In this document: positions 34,389 to 43,669 of the stretch, piece by piece
How the letters are laid out: every line of letters starts with the position of its first letter
Numbering within the stretch: position 1 is the first letter of the stretch
Program-made: the position numbers and the translations under genes
Assembly (NCBI RefSeq): GCF_001905095.1
Contig: NZ_LWLS01000056.1
Location: forward strand, 108,307 to 172,306
Reading direction: 5' to 3'
DNA: 64,000 nucleotides
DNA from: Micromonospora sp. CB01531
GTDB taxonomy: Bacteria; Actinomycetota; Actinomycetes; Mycobacteriales; Micromonosporaceae
Notes under the pieces: generated by a model
Databases searched by the model: none
Seen by the model: only the letters and a program-made list of their open reading frames with translations
Told to the model about the DNA's origin: nothing

Positions 34389-34972
34389 TCCTCGACGTCC
34401 ATGACGTTGGAGAACCGCAGGCCCACCATGACCAACTCGGGGTCCCACCGGCAGAAGTGCTGCGCCATCTCCTCCTCGAGCGCTTTATTCAGCGAGTAGG
34501 TCGACTCCGGGCGCGGCGGATACTCCTCGTCGAGCGGCGCGTACGGCGGCGGGGTGTCGAACGGCAGCCCGAGCACGGTCTCGCTCGACGCCCACACCAC
34601 CCGCTTGATCCCTGCCGCCCGGGCCGCGGCGAAGACGTTGTACGTCGCGGCGGAGTTGTTCGCGAAGGTGGCCGCGTTGGGCAGCAGCCCGGGGGCCGGC
34701 ACCGCTGCCAGGTGCACGACGGCGTCGACCCTGCCGGCGTGCTCGTCGGCGCCGCCGGTGAAAGCCTCCACCACCTGCCCGTAGTCGGTGAGGTCGACGA
34801 GGAGGAATTCGCCGTCGACCTCGCGGGGGTCGCGGCCGGCGGCGCGGTCCACGGCCAGCACGTCCTCGCCCACGGCGCGCAGGTGCGCGACCACGGCGCG
34901 ACCGAGTTTGCCGCTGGCCCCGGTGACGACAACGCGCCCGGGGAGTGCGGCTTCGAGAACGGAATCGGTCAT
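34328..34972 (-). pseudogene. 5' fragment of NAD(P)-dependent epimerase/dehydratase
   Basis: The ATG at 34972 starts MTDSVLEAALPGRVVVTGASG, with the Rossmann motif TGASGKLGRAV. It continues with VVHLAAVPAPG, the catalytic YxxxK in STYSLNKALEEEMA and GLRFSNVMDVEDYAQFPSFD. It then jumps from FDADP to VMSRSSASV, leaving out about 50 residues (the usual W-G-Y-I-D-x-RD block) that family members carry between these points. The transposon follows. So the gene shows two lesions: an older internal deletion and the TnpB-element insertion. Rejoined, it would encode 261 aa against about 310 expected. Confidence 0.8.
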
Positions 34973-35096
34973 GGTCACATCCTTTCCTGCGGTGGGCCCT
35001 GCCGCGAACGAGGGTGCGGCGCGAGCGGTGGGGCGGTGGCGGATGGCGTGGCGGTGTGCCTCGGTGACTGCCTGGACGCCGGCACCCGCCCCGACG

Positions 35097-36833
35097 TCAT
35101 CGGGCGATGGTGGGCAGGGTGATGGTGAAGGTGGTGCCGACGTCGACCTGGCTGGCGACCGTGATGGTGCCGGCGTGGTCGGTGACAATCTGCCGGGCGA
35201 TCGCGAGTCCGAGCCCGCCGCCACCGGTGTGCCGCCCGCGGGCCGGGTCGGCCCGCCAGAACCGGTCGAAGATGTGCGGCAGCGCCGAGGGTTCGATGCC
35301 GGTGCCGGTGTCGGCGACCCGGATCACGGCGACCGCGTCGGTCCGGCTGGCGTGCAGGGAGATGCTGCCGCCGGACGCGGTCGCCCGCACCGCGTTCGTG
35401 ATCAGGTTGCCGAGGACCTGCCGCAGCCGGTCCGGGTCGGCGTTCACCGCCGGCGGCCCGGCCGCCGCGTCCGAGGCGGCCGGCTGGGTGGCCGGTGCGA
35501 CGTGGACGCTCAGGGTCACCCCGGCGGCCTCGGCTCGTGCCCGGTGCGTGGTCCGGCAGGTCTCCAGGAGTTCGGCGACGTCGACCGCCACCCGGTGGTA
35601 GGTGAGTCTCCCCGCCTCGGCGAGCGCCAGGTCCTGCAGATCGTCGACGATCCGTTGCTGGAGCACGGCCTCCTCGTGCAGGGAGGCGAAGAGTTCCGGG
35701 TCGGGGGCGATCACCCCGTCGGCGAGCGCTTCGAGGTAGCCGCGCAGGTTGGCCAGCGGGGTGCGTAGTTCGTGAGCCACGTCGGCGACAAGCCGCCGTT
35801 GTCGTTCCTCACCGCGTTGCAGTGAGTCGGCCATCCGGTTGAACGAGCGGCCGAGGTTGGCCAGCTCGTCGTTACCCTGCACCGGTACCCGGCTGCTCAG
35901 GTCACCCCGGCCGAGGTGCTGGGCCACGGTGGTCAGGGTCCGGATCGGACGCAGCACCCGATGGCTCAACACGCCGGTGCCCAGGATGACCACGAGCGCC
36001 ACGCCGGCCGCGGCGGCGAGCAGCGGACCGGTCGCCACCGGGCGCGCTGCCTCCCCACGGGCACCGAAATAGATCCGGACCGGCACGGGCGTCACGTCAC
36101 GGATCCCCTCGGTGAACGTGCCGGCGAGGCAGCGCAGCTGGTCTTCGGTGGTCGCTGCATCGGAGGGCGGGCGCTGTTGCGGAGCGGGCACGGGGATGCT
36201 CTCGGTCCTGGCCGCGGAGGTCGTGCGGCAGACCTCCACCTGCCTGCTCGCGTCGGCGTCGTCAGCGGCGGCAGCGACGCTGCCGCAGTTCGCCATGATC
36301 TCTCTGAGGTCCGGTTGCCCCAAGGACACGGGCGCGAACTGCGGCAGACCGAGGTAGCCGGACGAGCGTTCCAGCGGAACTCCGCCGGCCGTCAGGCAGG
36401 CCGCGTACCGGGCGGTGTGGCGGTATTCGGCGATCGCCATGGCGGTGGTCTTCGTGGCATCGGGGCCGGCGGCGGTCAGCGGCAAGGTCGGCCGGGGATC
36501 GACGATGGCGCTGCTGCTGCCGAGCGGGCGGGCCAGGCGGCCTTCCTCGGTGTCGGTGTCGACCAGCACCTCACCGGACTCGGTCACCACGTGGATCCGC
36601 TGGCCGGTCCTGGATCGCAGATCCCGTACCAGGTCGACCACCCCGGTCCACGTCCCGTGTTCCTGGCCGTACCGGGTCAGCTGTTCGGTGACCAGGTCGA
36701 CCTGCGTCTGGTCGGCCGCCGCCGAGTCGAGAACCTGCTGGGACGCCTGGCGCAGGGTCAGCCAGGCGGTCGCCACGGTCGCGGTCACCGCGACGAGGAC
36801 GACCAGCAGCAGTAGTCGCAGCCGGAAACTCAC
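35097..36833 (-). CDS. sensor histidine kinase with HAMP domain
   Basis: The product is 578 aa. One helix at residues 5-27, an extracellular sensor of about 220 residues with four Cys, and a second helix at about 268-290 come first. The HAMP domain follows (LRPIRTLTTVAQHLGRGDLS, NDELANLGRSFNRMADSL). HisKA is RRLVADVAHELRTPLANLRG with His at about 352. HATPase boxes are VLGNLITNAVRATA, VADTGTGIE, IFDRFWR and GGGLGLAIARQI. It overlaps the upstream response-regulator gene by 4 nt (ATGA). The unusually long Cys-containing sensor suggests a redox- or ligand-responsive periplasmic input, which is inference. Confidence 0.93.
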   Translation of the reverse strand: MSFRLRLLLLVVLVAVTATVATAWLTLRQASQQVLDSAAADQTQVDLVTEQLTRYGQEHGTWTGVVDLVRDLRSRTGQRIHVVTESGEVLVDTDTEEGRLARPLGSSSAIVDPRPTLPLTAAGPDATKTTAMAIAEYRHTARYAACLTAGGVPLERSSGYLGLPQFAPVSLGQPDLREIMANCGSVAAAADDADASRQVEVCRTTSAARTESIPVPAPQQRPPSDAATTEDQLRCLAGTFTEGIRDVTPVPVRIYFGARGEAARPVATGPLLAAAAGVALVVILGTGVLSHRVLRPIRTLTTVAQHLGRGDLSSRVPVQGNDELANLGRSFNRMADSLQRGEERQRRLVADVAHELRTPLANLRGYLEALADGVIAPDPELFASLHEEAVLQQRIVDDLQDLALAEAGRLTYHRVAVDVAELLETCRTTHRARAEAAGVTLSVHVAPATQPAASDAAAGPPAVNADPDRLRQVLGNLITNAVRATASGGSISLHASRTDAVAVIRVADTGTGIEPSALPHIFDRFWRADPARGRHTGGGGLGLAIARQIVTDHAGTITVASQVDVGTTFTITLPTIAR

Positions 36834-37576
36834 GGCCGGGGAGCCGCCGACTGGCGAACCGACGAGCCGCTGAGATCGGCCGACTCCGGCCGGGGAGCCG
36901 CGAGCCGGTAGCCGCGGCCGAAGACGGTCTGCACGTAGCGTGGTGCCGCGGGATCGGTCTCGATCTTGCGGCGAAGGTTCATCACGTGCGCGTCGACCGT
37001 ACGCTCCAGCACGAAATGGTCGAAGCCGAACGCTCGATCGATGATCTGGGTGCGGGTGAACGCTCGTCCCGGCTCTCCGGCGAGCACCTCGAGTATGCCG
37101 AACTCCTTGGCGGTCAGCGTGACCGGCCGGCCCGCCACCCGTACCTCGAATCGGCCCGGGTCGACCTCCAGGTCGCCCACCTGCAGCACCGCCTGCGTTC
37201 CCGCGGTGACGACACCGGCCCGCCGGAGCAGGGCCCGCACCCGGGCGGTGAGCTCACGCGGGCTGTACGGCTTGGTGATGTAGTCGTCGGCGCCGATGTC
37301 GAGGCCGAGCAGGACGTCGTCCTCCGTGGTACGGGCGGTCAGCAACAGGATGGCCACGTCCGATTCGGTGCGCAGGATCCGGCACACGTCGAGTCCGTCG
37401 ACGACCGGCATCATCACGTCGAGGACCACCAGGTCCGGACGGCGGCTCCGGGCCTGGTCGAGCGCGCTGCGCCCGTCGCCGACCACCAGCACGGTGTGTC
37501 CCTCGCGCTCGAGGTAGAGCTGAATCAGGTTGGCCTGCTTGGGATCGTCCTCGGCGACCAGAATCCGTCCGCCCAT
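36830..37576 (-). CDS. OmpR-family response regulator
   Basis: The product is 248 aa. The receiver is GGRILVAEDDPKQANLIQLYL with phospho-Asp in LVVLDVMMPVVDG (about 52), Thr in LLLTART and Lys in YITKPYSPRE. The winged-helix effector is VTLTAKEFGILEVLAGEPG, then VDAHVMNLRRKIE and TVFGRGYRL. It is first in a two-gene operon with its kinase. Targets are unknown; the neighbouring PhyH-like gene upstream on the same strand is separated by a hairpin. Confidence 0.93.
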   Translation of the reverse strand: MGGRILVAEDDPKQANLIQLYLEREGHTVLVVGDGRSALDQARSRRPDLVVLDVMMPVVDGLDVCRILRTESDVAILLLTARTTEDDVLLGLDIGADDYITKPYSPRELTARVRALLRRAGVVTAGTQAVLQVGDLEVDPGRFEVRVAGRPVTLTAKEFGILEVLAGEPGRAFTRTQIIDRAFGFDHFVLERTVDAHVMNLRRKIETDPAAPRYVQTVFGRGYRLAAPRPESADLSGSSVRQSAAPRP

Positions 37577-37602
37577 GTCGCTCCATCCTGATCGGGCCCG
37601 GG

Positions 37603-37633
37603 GGTGGCCGGCACGTCACGCGAGCCGGCCACC
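37603..37633 (-). terminator. hairpin between PhyH-like gene and response regulator
   Basis: A perfect 10-bp stem (GGTGGCCGGC / GCCGGCCACC) with an 11-nt loop lies 88 nt past the dioxygenase stop and 27 nt before the response-regulator start. It probably ends the first transcript. Confidence 0.65.
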
Positions 37634-37721
37634 TCGTCGTCACTGATGGTGACGATGCCCCGGGTGGTTCGTGGGGTCCGACGCGCGGTCCTCGTCGCAG
37701 AGCGTAGCCATGCCGGCGGCT

Positions 37722-38624
37722 TCAGCGGAGCCAGGGGATCCTCCGGTCGAGCAGCCCGCGATGCTTGAGTTCCTGGCGCAGCGGGATGTCGTCGTCCACG
37801 TGCCCGTCCCAGTTGATGCCCCAGTAGTTGGCCGTGTGCTTCCCTTCGCCCAGCAACTGGCGTTGCACCGGCGTACGGGCCGCCCACCACGGCCCCTCCC
37901 GGTCGACGTGCAGGTCGTCGAGCGGCCGGATCCAGCGGTACGTGTAGCCGACGAAGAGCATCTTGCGGGTGATCGCGGAGCGGTTCGTCGATCGGGAGTG
38001 CCAGAGCCGGCGGTCGAAGACGAACGCGTCGCCCGGCTCGGCGGTGATCTCCACCGTGCCCGCGGGATCCGGGTGGTACGCCGACACGTCGTCGGGTCGA
38101 GGCAGGCTGTTCCGCACCTGGCTGCCGGGGATGATCTTCGTGGCGCCGCGACCGGTCTCGGTGAGGTCGGACAGCACGTAGGCCACCTTGAGCGAGAACA
38201 TCGGCCGGGGCACCGCCGGATCCAGCGTCTCCGGGTCGGAATTCTGCCGATAACCGTCCTGGTGCCACCCCCAGTGCGGGCGCTCCGGCTCCCGCGCCGG
38301 TGGCGTCACGTCCAGATGGTGGTGATGCGTATAGATGTTCCAGCCGAGCAACCCCCACACGTAAGGAAACGTCACGGGATGAGTGAGCAGGTCACCGAAG
38401 AGGTGGTCGCGCTCGAGGAAACCCAGCAGGTGCAGGGAACCGTCCGTGCCGGTGTTGCCGGTGGCGGTCGCCCGCCCGTGGATCCGGTCCACCGCCTGCT
38501 CAAGTGCCGCCCGGTGTTCCTCGGTCAGCACGCCGCGCAGCAGCAGAAAGCCCTGCTCGTGGAACTCCTTGCGGTCGACGTCGCTGATCGGCTCGTAGCC
38601 CGTCCGGCCGTCGTAGTCATACAT
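37722..38624 (-). CDS. phytanoyl-CoA dioxygenase (PhyH) family Fe(II)/2-oxoglutarate oxygenase
   Basis: The product is 300 aa from the ATG at 38624 (MYDYDGRTGYEPISDVDRKE). The iron triad is visible: H-x-D in HWGWHQDGYRQ and the distal His in FVFDRRLWHSRSTNRS, where the following Arg would bind 2-oxoglutarate. The jelly-roll strands include FSLKVAYVLSDLTETGRGATKIIPGS. Relatives hydroxylate ectoine, fatty acyl-CoAs, or natural-product intermediates. With no pathway around it the substrate is open. The His-rich stretch YTHHHHLD is a curiosity of this copy. Confidence 0.88.
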   Translation of the reverse strand: MYDYDGRTGYEPISDVDRKEFHEQGFLLLRGVLTEEHRAALEQAVDRIHGRATATGNTGTDGSLHLLGFLERDHLFGDLLTHPVTFPYVWGLLGWNIYTHHHHLDVTPPAREPERPHWGWHQDGYRQNSDPETLDPAVPRPMFSLKVAYVLSDLTETGRGATKIIPGSQVRNSLPRPDDVSAYHPDPAGTVEITAEPGDAFVFDRRLWHSRSTNRSAITRKMLFVGYTYRWIRPLDDLHVDREGPWWAARTPVQRQLLGEGKHTANYWGINWDGHVDDDIPLRQELKHRGLLDRRIPWLR

Positions 38625-38862
38625 TCGGCGATCTCCATCGGCGTGATTCCTGTCGTGGTGATCAGGAGCTAACCGGCCGGGTGTGAAGAAGCTGTGCGAT
38701 TCGCATGGGTTACGGGTGCGCCCCTTGCCGACCGGTCCGCGCCGAGGAACGATCCGTCTGCAGCGGCCGCCCGACTGAACTTGATCGTGCGCCGACAGCA
38801 GCGACACCGACATCAGCGCGCCGTGGAACATGCCGGCCTGCCACCCGGGGGGACATAACCAG

Positions 38863-40152
38863 ATGCTCGACTCCGCGACGACCCAGGTGATCAAGGCGGT
38901 CCCGCCCCAACCGGCGAACCAGGGTCGCCGACGCAGTCACCGGTTGCTGATCAGCGGCCTGCTGGCCCTGCTCCTTGCCGCCACCGCGCTGGTCGCGGTC
39001 TCGCCGCTGCGCCGCCCACTGCCCGCCCCGACGATCACCCGGACCCTGCCCGCGTCGACCACCATCGCCGGCAAGGCACCGAAGGTGCCATGGCCGAAGA
39101 CCGGGCAGGCCGCCCTCTCGGTCGAGGGGGTCGGCTCACTGGGCACGTCGGGCGGGCGCAAGCCGGTGCCGATCGCGAGCGTGACCAAGGTGATGACGGC
39201 CTACGTCATCCTGACCGAACACCCCCTCGACCGGGGCGAGCATGGCCCGAAGCTCACCGTCACTGCGCAGCAGGCCGCCGCGTACCCGAAGGAGCAGGCG
39301 CGCGGGGAGTCCCTGGTGCCGGTCGTCGCGGGCGCGGTCTTCACCGAACGCCAGGCGCTGCAGGCGCTGTTGCTTCCCTCGGCGAACAACATGGCGCGGA
39401 TTCTCGCCGCGTGGGACGCCGGCAGCATCCAGGCATTCGTCGCCAAGATGAACGACACCGCCGCGGCGCTCGGCATGACCGGCACCCACTACACCGACCC
39501 GTCGGGGTACGACCCGGGCACCGTCAGCACCGCCGTCGACCAGGTGATCCTGGCGCGCAAGGCGATGGAACTGCCGGCGTTCGCGGAGATCGTGGCGCAG
39601 AAGACGGCCACCCTGCCGGTCGCCGGCACCGTACGCAACTACAACTCGCTCGTCGGCAAGGACGGCGTCGTGGGGATCAAGACCGGCTCCACCGACCAGG
39701 CCGGCGGCTGCCTGGTCTTCGCCGCCGTCGTCAAGGTGGGCGGCCGGAGCTTCACCATCGTGGGTGCCGTCCTCGGGCAGCCCGGCGCCCACACCCCCGA
39801 GCAACTGGACCGGGTGTTCCGGGCGACCCGACCGCTGGTCCGCACCGCCGCCACGGCGATCGCGGTGCACCCTGTCATCCGGGCCGGCGATCAGGTCGCC
39901 ACCGTCCGTGGCCCGCTCGACGGCGGCACGGCGCTCACCGCCGCCCAGGATCTGACCGTGGTGGGCTGGCCCGGCATGCGCGTACGGCTGGACGTCGAGA
40001 TCCCGGCCGTGCCGGCACGGCTGCCGGCCGAGACCGAACACGGCCGGATCACCGCGGTCGCCGGCGCAGGTGCCCCGGTCACCACCCCGCTGCGCACCGG
40101 AGCAGGGCTGGAGCCGCCGAGCACCTGGGATCGGATCCGACAGCACCGCTGA
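38863..40152 (+). CDS. D-alanyl-D-alanine carboxypeptidase (class C low-molecular-weight PBP)
   Basis: The product is 429 aa from the ATG at 38863. One N-terminal helix (about 37-58) anchors or exports it. All three penicillin-binding motifs are present: SxxK in [12 protein letters not shown] (about 105), SxN in [12 protein letters not shown] (about 171) and KTG in [12 protein letters not shown] (about 272). The C-terminal about 100 residues form the extra beta domain of PBP5-like enzymes. It trims the terminal D-Ala of peptidoglycan stem peptides outside the membrane. It is separated from the sigma factor by 85 nt and may be read with it. Confidence 0.92.
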   Translation: MLDSATTQVIKAVPPQPANQGRRRSHRLLISGLLALLLAATALVAVSPLRRPLPAPTITRTLPASTTIAGKAPKVPWPKTGQAALSVEGVGSLGTSGGRKPVPIASVTKVMTAYVILTEHPLDRGEHGPKLTVTAQQAAAYPKEQARGESLVPVVAGAVFTERQALQALLLPSANNMARILAAWDAGSIQAFVAKMNDTAAALGMTGTHYTDPSGYDPGTVSTAVDQVILARKAMELPAFAEIVAQKTATLPVAGTVRNYNSLVGKDGVVGIKTGSTDQAGGCLVFAAVVKVGGRSFTIVGAVLGQPGAHTPEQLDRVFRATRPLVRTAATAIAVHPVIRAGDQVATVRGPLDGGTALTAAQDLTVVGWPGMRVRLDVEIPAVPARLPAETEHGRITAVAGAGAPVTTPLRTGAGLEPPSTWDRIRQHR

Positions 40153-40237
40153 GCCCGTGCCCGGTACCGGGCGCACCGGTGGCCGGACATACCGCACTAG
40201 CGTGGGTGGCGGTGGCGCGTCAGGAGGGAGCTGGCAC

Positions 40238-41254
40238 GTGCGGACCGAGCAGGGCGGAGAGCCGTCGGTGACGGAGTTGCTCACCGCGGCGCGTGCCGGT
40301 GACGGGGATGCCTTCGGTCGGCTGGTCGGACCGTTGCGCGACGAGTTGCGGGCGCACTGTTACCGGATGCTCGGGTCGGTTCATGACGCGGAGGATGCCG
40401 TCCAGGACGCGCTGGACCGGGCTTGGCGCGGCTTGCAGCGGTTCGAGCACCACGGGTCGATCCGGCCATGGCTGTACAAGATCGCGACGAACCGGTCGTT
40501 GACACTCGTCGAGCGCAGGGGGCGGCGGGAGCTGCCCGCGGATCTGAGCTCCGAAGGCGCGCCGCTGGCGGAACGCGCGTGGCTGGAACCGTACCCGGAT
40601 CAGCTGATGGGCTGGACCGGACGGCTGAGCCCGGAGGACCGCGTGCTCGCGCGGGAGAGCGTCGAGCTGGCGTTCGTCGCCGCCCTGCAGCACCTGTCGC
40701 CCCGGCAGCGCGCCGTCCTGCTGCTCCGCGAGGTGCTCGGTTACTCCGCCGCCGAGGCGGCCGAGCTGCTGGACACCACGGTCGCCGCGGTCAACAGCGC
40801 CCTGCAGCGAGCCCGGAAGGTGCTCGCCGACCTGCTACCGCAGACCAGTCAGCGACAGACCCTGGACGCGATGGGCGACGCGACGCAGCGGGACGTGGTC
40901 AAGCGGTACCTGACCGCGTGGGAGGCCGGCGACGTCGACGCCATCGTGGCGATGCTGACCGAGGACGCACGATACTCGATGCCACCGCTGAGCACCTGGT
41001 ACGAGGGCCGGGACGCCATCCGCGGATTCCTGGTCGAGGCGGTGCTCCAGCATCGCTGGCGCTTCCGGCCGGTGCGGGCCAACGGGCAGCTCGCGTTCGG
41101 CACCTACCGATGGGACGACGAGCGCCTCGCCTACGTCCCGGCCGGCCTGGATCTGCTCACGCTGCGTGGTGGCCGGGTGGCCGAGGTGGTCTCGTTCCTG
41201 GACGCCCACTTCCCCACCTTCGGCCTGCCAGCACAGCTGGCGGAGAAACTCTGA
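40238..41254 (+). CDS. ECF sigma factor with C-terminal NTF2/SnoaL-like domain (SigG/SigX5 type)
   Basis: The product is 338 aa. The GTG at 40238 has AGGAGGG about 8-10 nt upstream. Sigma region 2: [51 protein letters not shown]. The subgroup motif [10 protein letters not shown] links regions 2 and 4. Region 4: [41 protein letters not shown]. From about residue 205 a SnoaL/NTF2 fold follows ([24 protein letters not shown]), in place of a separate anti-sigma factor. In related ECF groups this tail controls activity. No anti-sigma gene is nearby. Confidence 0.9.
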   Translation: MRTEQGGEPSVTELLTAARAGDGDAFGRLVGPLRDELRAHCYRMLGSVHDAEDAVQDALDRAWRGLQRFEHHGSIRPWLYKIATNRSLTLVERRGRRELPADLSSEGAPLAERAWLEPYPDQLMGWTGRLSPEDRVLARESVELAFVAALQHLSPRQRAVLLLREVLGYSAAEAAELLDTTVAAVNSALQRARKVLADLLPQTSQRQTLDAMGDATQRDVVKRYLTAWEAGDVDAIVAMLTEDARYSMPPLSTWYEGRDAIRGFLVEAVLQHRWRFRPVRANGQLAFGTYRWDDERLAYVPAGLDLLTLRGGRVAEVVSFLDAHFPTFGLPAQLAEKL

Positions 41255-41330
41255 CGGCGCGCGATGAGTTTCCGGGCCGGCCCGGGTTGTAGTCCTGACG
41301 GACACGCCAACCGAGAGGGCCCCACGGAGC

Positions 41331-42194
41331 ATGCCTACCGACGAGGAACAGATCCGCACCCTGATCGAGCGCTGGGCCGACGCGGTCCACCGCGGTGACC
41401 TCAGCGCCGTCCTTGCCGACCACGTCAAGGACATCGTGATGTTCGACGTGCCGCCACCGCAGCAGGGCGTCCGCGGCCTGGACGCCTACCGGGAAACCTG
41501 GCCGCCGTTCTTCCGGTGGCAGGCCCAGGGCGCCTCGTTCGAGATCGAGTCGCTGGACATCACCGCCGGCGACGAGGTTGCCTTCGCGTACGCGCTGCTG
41601 CGCTGCGGCACTCCGGACGAGTTCGTCCACGATCCCGACAACCGGCTCCGGCTGACGCTCGGCCTCCGCAAGCAGGACGGCCGGTGGGTCGTCACCCACG
41701 AGCACCACTCCTTCCCACTCACCGACTTGGTCCCCGCGGGCGTCGACCCCGATCGGCGCGACGACGCCGCCGCGGAACAGGACCTGCGCCGGCTGCACCA
41801 GCGGTGGTTCGACCGCACCGCCGCGAAGGACCTCGACGGCCTGATGGCGGGCATCGCCGACGACGTCATCTCCTACGAACACGACCATCCCCTGCAGCAC
41901 GTCGGCCTATCGGCGGTGCGCGAGGTCTGCAAGGCCGGCCTCGACGCCGCTGGCGACGGCAGCGTCACCTGGCAGGTGCCCGACCTGAAGATCCTGGTCA
42001 ACGGCGATCTGGCGGTCGCCTGGGGTCTCAACCAGGTCCGGGTGACGCCGGCCGACGGCCAGACCGCCGACAGTTGGTCGCGCGGAACCCGAATCTTCGA
42101 ACGGCGAGAGGGCGCCTGGTTGATGATCCACCAGCACCTGTCGTACCCCTACGATCCGTCCACCGGCCAGGCGCGGACCGACCTACATCCGTAG
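41331..42194 (+). CDS. tandem NTF2/SnoaL-like protein
   Basis: The product is 287 aa with two NTF2-like cone domains in series: residues about 5-130 (EEQIRTLIERWADAVHRGDLSAVLADHV) and about 150-275 (LRRLHQRWFDRTAAKDLDGLMAGIADDV). The halves share the layout but not close identity. SgcJ/YybH-type single domains are common; the fused pair is less so. It follows an ECF sigma factor that itself ends in an NTF2 domain, which suggests a shared ligand or regulation. Catalytic residues cannot be assigned. Confidence 0.8.
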   Translation: MPTDEEQIRTLIERWADAVHRGDLSAVLADHVKDIVMFDVPPPQQGVRGLDAYRETWPPFFRWQAQGASFEIESLDITAGDEVAFAYALLRCGTPDEFVHDPDNRLRLTLGLRKQDGRWVVTHEHHSFPLTDLVPAGVDPDRRDDAAAEQDLRRLHQRWFDRTAAKDLDGLMAGIADDVISYEHDHPLQHVGLSAVREVCKAGLDAAGDGSVTWQVPDLKILVNGDLAVAWGLNQVRVTPADGQTADSWSRGTRIFERREGAWLMIHQHLSYPYDPSTGQARTDLHP

Positions 42195-42236
42195 TCCTCG
42201 TTTCCCGCACCGATCGTTGCTCCCGGCGGATGTGGA

Positions 42237-43532
42237 TCAGGTGGGGACGGCCGGTCCGGCAGGTGCCGTGACAGGGCCGTCTCCCGGCCCGAGGGGGACG
42301 TGCTCGGCCGGCGCTGCGTCGGCGGCCCGGGCGGGGGCCGCCGCCGGCAGCCGACGGACGTCCCGGCTGGCCAACATGCCGAGTACGGCGAGCACCACCA
42401 ACGCCGCGAGGATCAGCAGCGTGTCGCGGGGGCCGATCACCGCGGCGACCGGTCCGACCGCCACCTGGCCGAGTGGGATGGCGACGAAGGAGCCCAACAT
42501 GTCGTACGAGTAGACGCGGGCCAGCCGTTCGGCGGGGATGTGCTGCGCGATCGAGGTGTCCCAGGCGACCGCGAACTGTTCCACGGCGATGCCGACGGCC
42601 ACGCCGGCGGCCAGCAGCACGGAGACGGTCGGCGCCAGGGCCAGCGCCAACAGCAGGAACGACTCGGCGAACATGCAGGCCACCCCGAGCAGCAGCAGCC
42701 GGCGTACCCGGATCCGCAGGGCGACCAGCCCGCCGACGACCATTCCGGCGGTCTCCGCGGCCAGCACCACCCCCCAGGCGCTGCGGCCGATCGTCGCATC
42801 GGCGACGGCCGGGCCCAGCACGTTCACGCCGCCGGCGAGGGCCGCATTGAGGATCATGAAGCCGAGCACCACCACCCAGACCCAGGTCCGCGCGGTGAAC
42901 TCGGTCCACCCCTCACGGAGGTCGGCGATGATGCTCGTGCCACTGGTCCGTGCCCTCGGGGCGGCGACCCGGACTCCGGTGAAGGCGACGGCCGCGATGG
43001 CGAAGGTGAGCGCGTCGATGGCGAGGCCCCAGCCGGGGCCGACGGCCGCCACCAGGAGCCCGCCGAGCGCGGCGCCCCCGATCATGCCCGCGTTCATGCC
43101 GAGCCGGATGATCGCGTTGGCCGGCTGGATCATGTCCGGCGGCACGGTCTGCGGCGTCGCGGCGGCCGAGGCCGGCTGGGCCAGCGCGCTCACGACGCCG
43201 TTGGCCGCGCTGAGCGCCAGCAACAGCGGGATCGTCGCCGTACCGGAGAGCACCAGAGCGGCCACCGCCGCCTGGGTCGACGCGCCGAGCAGATTGGAGC
43301 CGACCAGCACCACCCGGCGCGGAATCCGGTCGGCCACCACCCCGCCGAAGAGCACGAACAGCACGTTCAGCAGCGACCGTGCGCCAACCACCAGGCCCAG
43401 GTCGCGCACCGAGCCGGTCAGGTCGAGCACGGCGAAGGCCAGCGCGATGGGAGCGACCCCGTTGCCCAGCATGTTCACCAGGCGGCCGGTCGCCAAGTAA
43501 CGGAACGCGGCGAACCGCAGCGGAGCGAACAT
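42237..43532 (-). CDS. MFS transporter (DHA/enterobactin-exporter type)
   Basis: The product is 431 aa from the ATG at 43532. There are about 12 hydrophobic helices. MFS signs include FGGVVADRIPRRVVLVGSNLLG (motif A between TM2 and TM3) and a second A-like loop VALRIRVRRLLLLG. The layout (RYLATGRLVNMLGNGVAPIALAFAVLDLTGS) is that of MFS_3-type multidrug or siderophore exporters. An Ala-rich cytoplasmic tail ends the protein. It is downstream of the GNAT gene by 137 nt and may be co-transcribed with it. Confidence 0.88.
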   Translation of the reverse strand: MFAPLRFAAFRYLATGRLVNMLGNGVAPIALAFAVLDLTGSVRDLGLVVGARSLLNVLFVLFGGVVADRIPRRVVLVGSNLLGASTQAAVAALVLSGTATIPLLLALSAANGVVSALAQPASAAATPQTVPPDMIQPANAIIRLGMNAGMIGGAALGGLLVAAVGPGWGLAIDALTFAIAAVAFTGVRVAAPRARTSGTSIIADLREGWTEFTARTWVWVVVLGFMILNAALAGGVNVLGPAVADATIGRSAWGVVLAAETAGMVVGGLVALRIRVRRLLLLGVACMFAESFLLLALALAPTVSVLLAAGVAVGIAVEQFAVAWDTSIAQHIPAERLARVYSYDMLGSFVAIPLGQVAVGPVAAVIGPRDTLLILAALVVLAVLGMLASRDVRRLPAAAPARAADAAPAEHVPLGPGDGPVTAPAGPAVPT

Positions 43533-43669
43533 CAGGGTCTCGTCCTGGACAGCCGCCCGGACGGCAGGTTTGGGGTCACAGGTGACGGACTCGGCACCGG
43601 TCCACTCAACCACGCCGGGGCGTGGTGCCGTGTCCCGCAACCGTCGTGATCCTCGTCCCGGTCGGGTGG

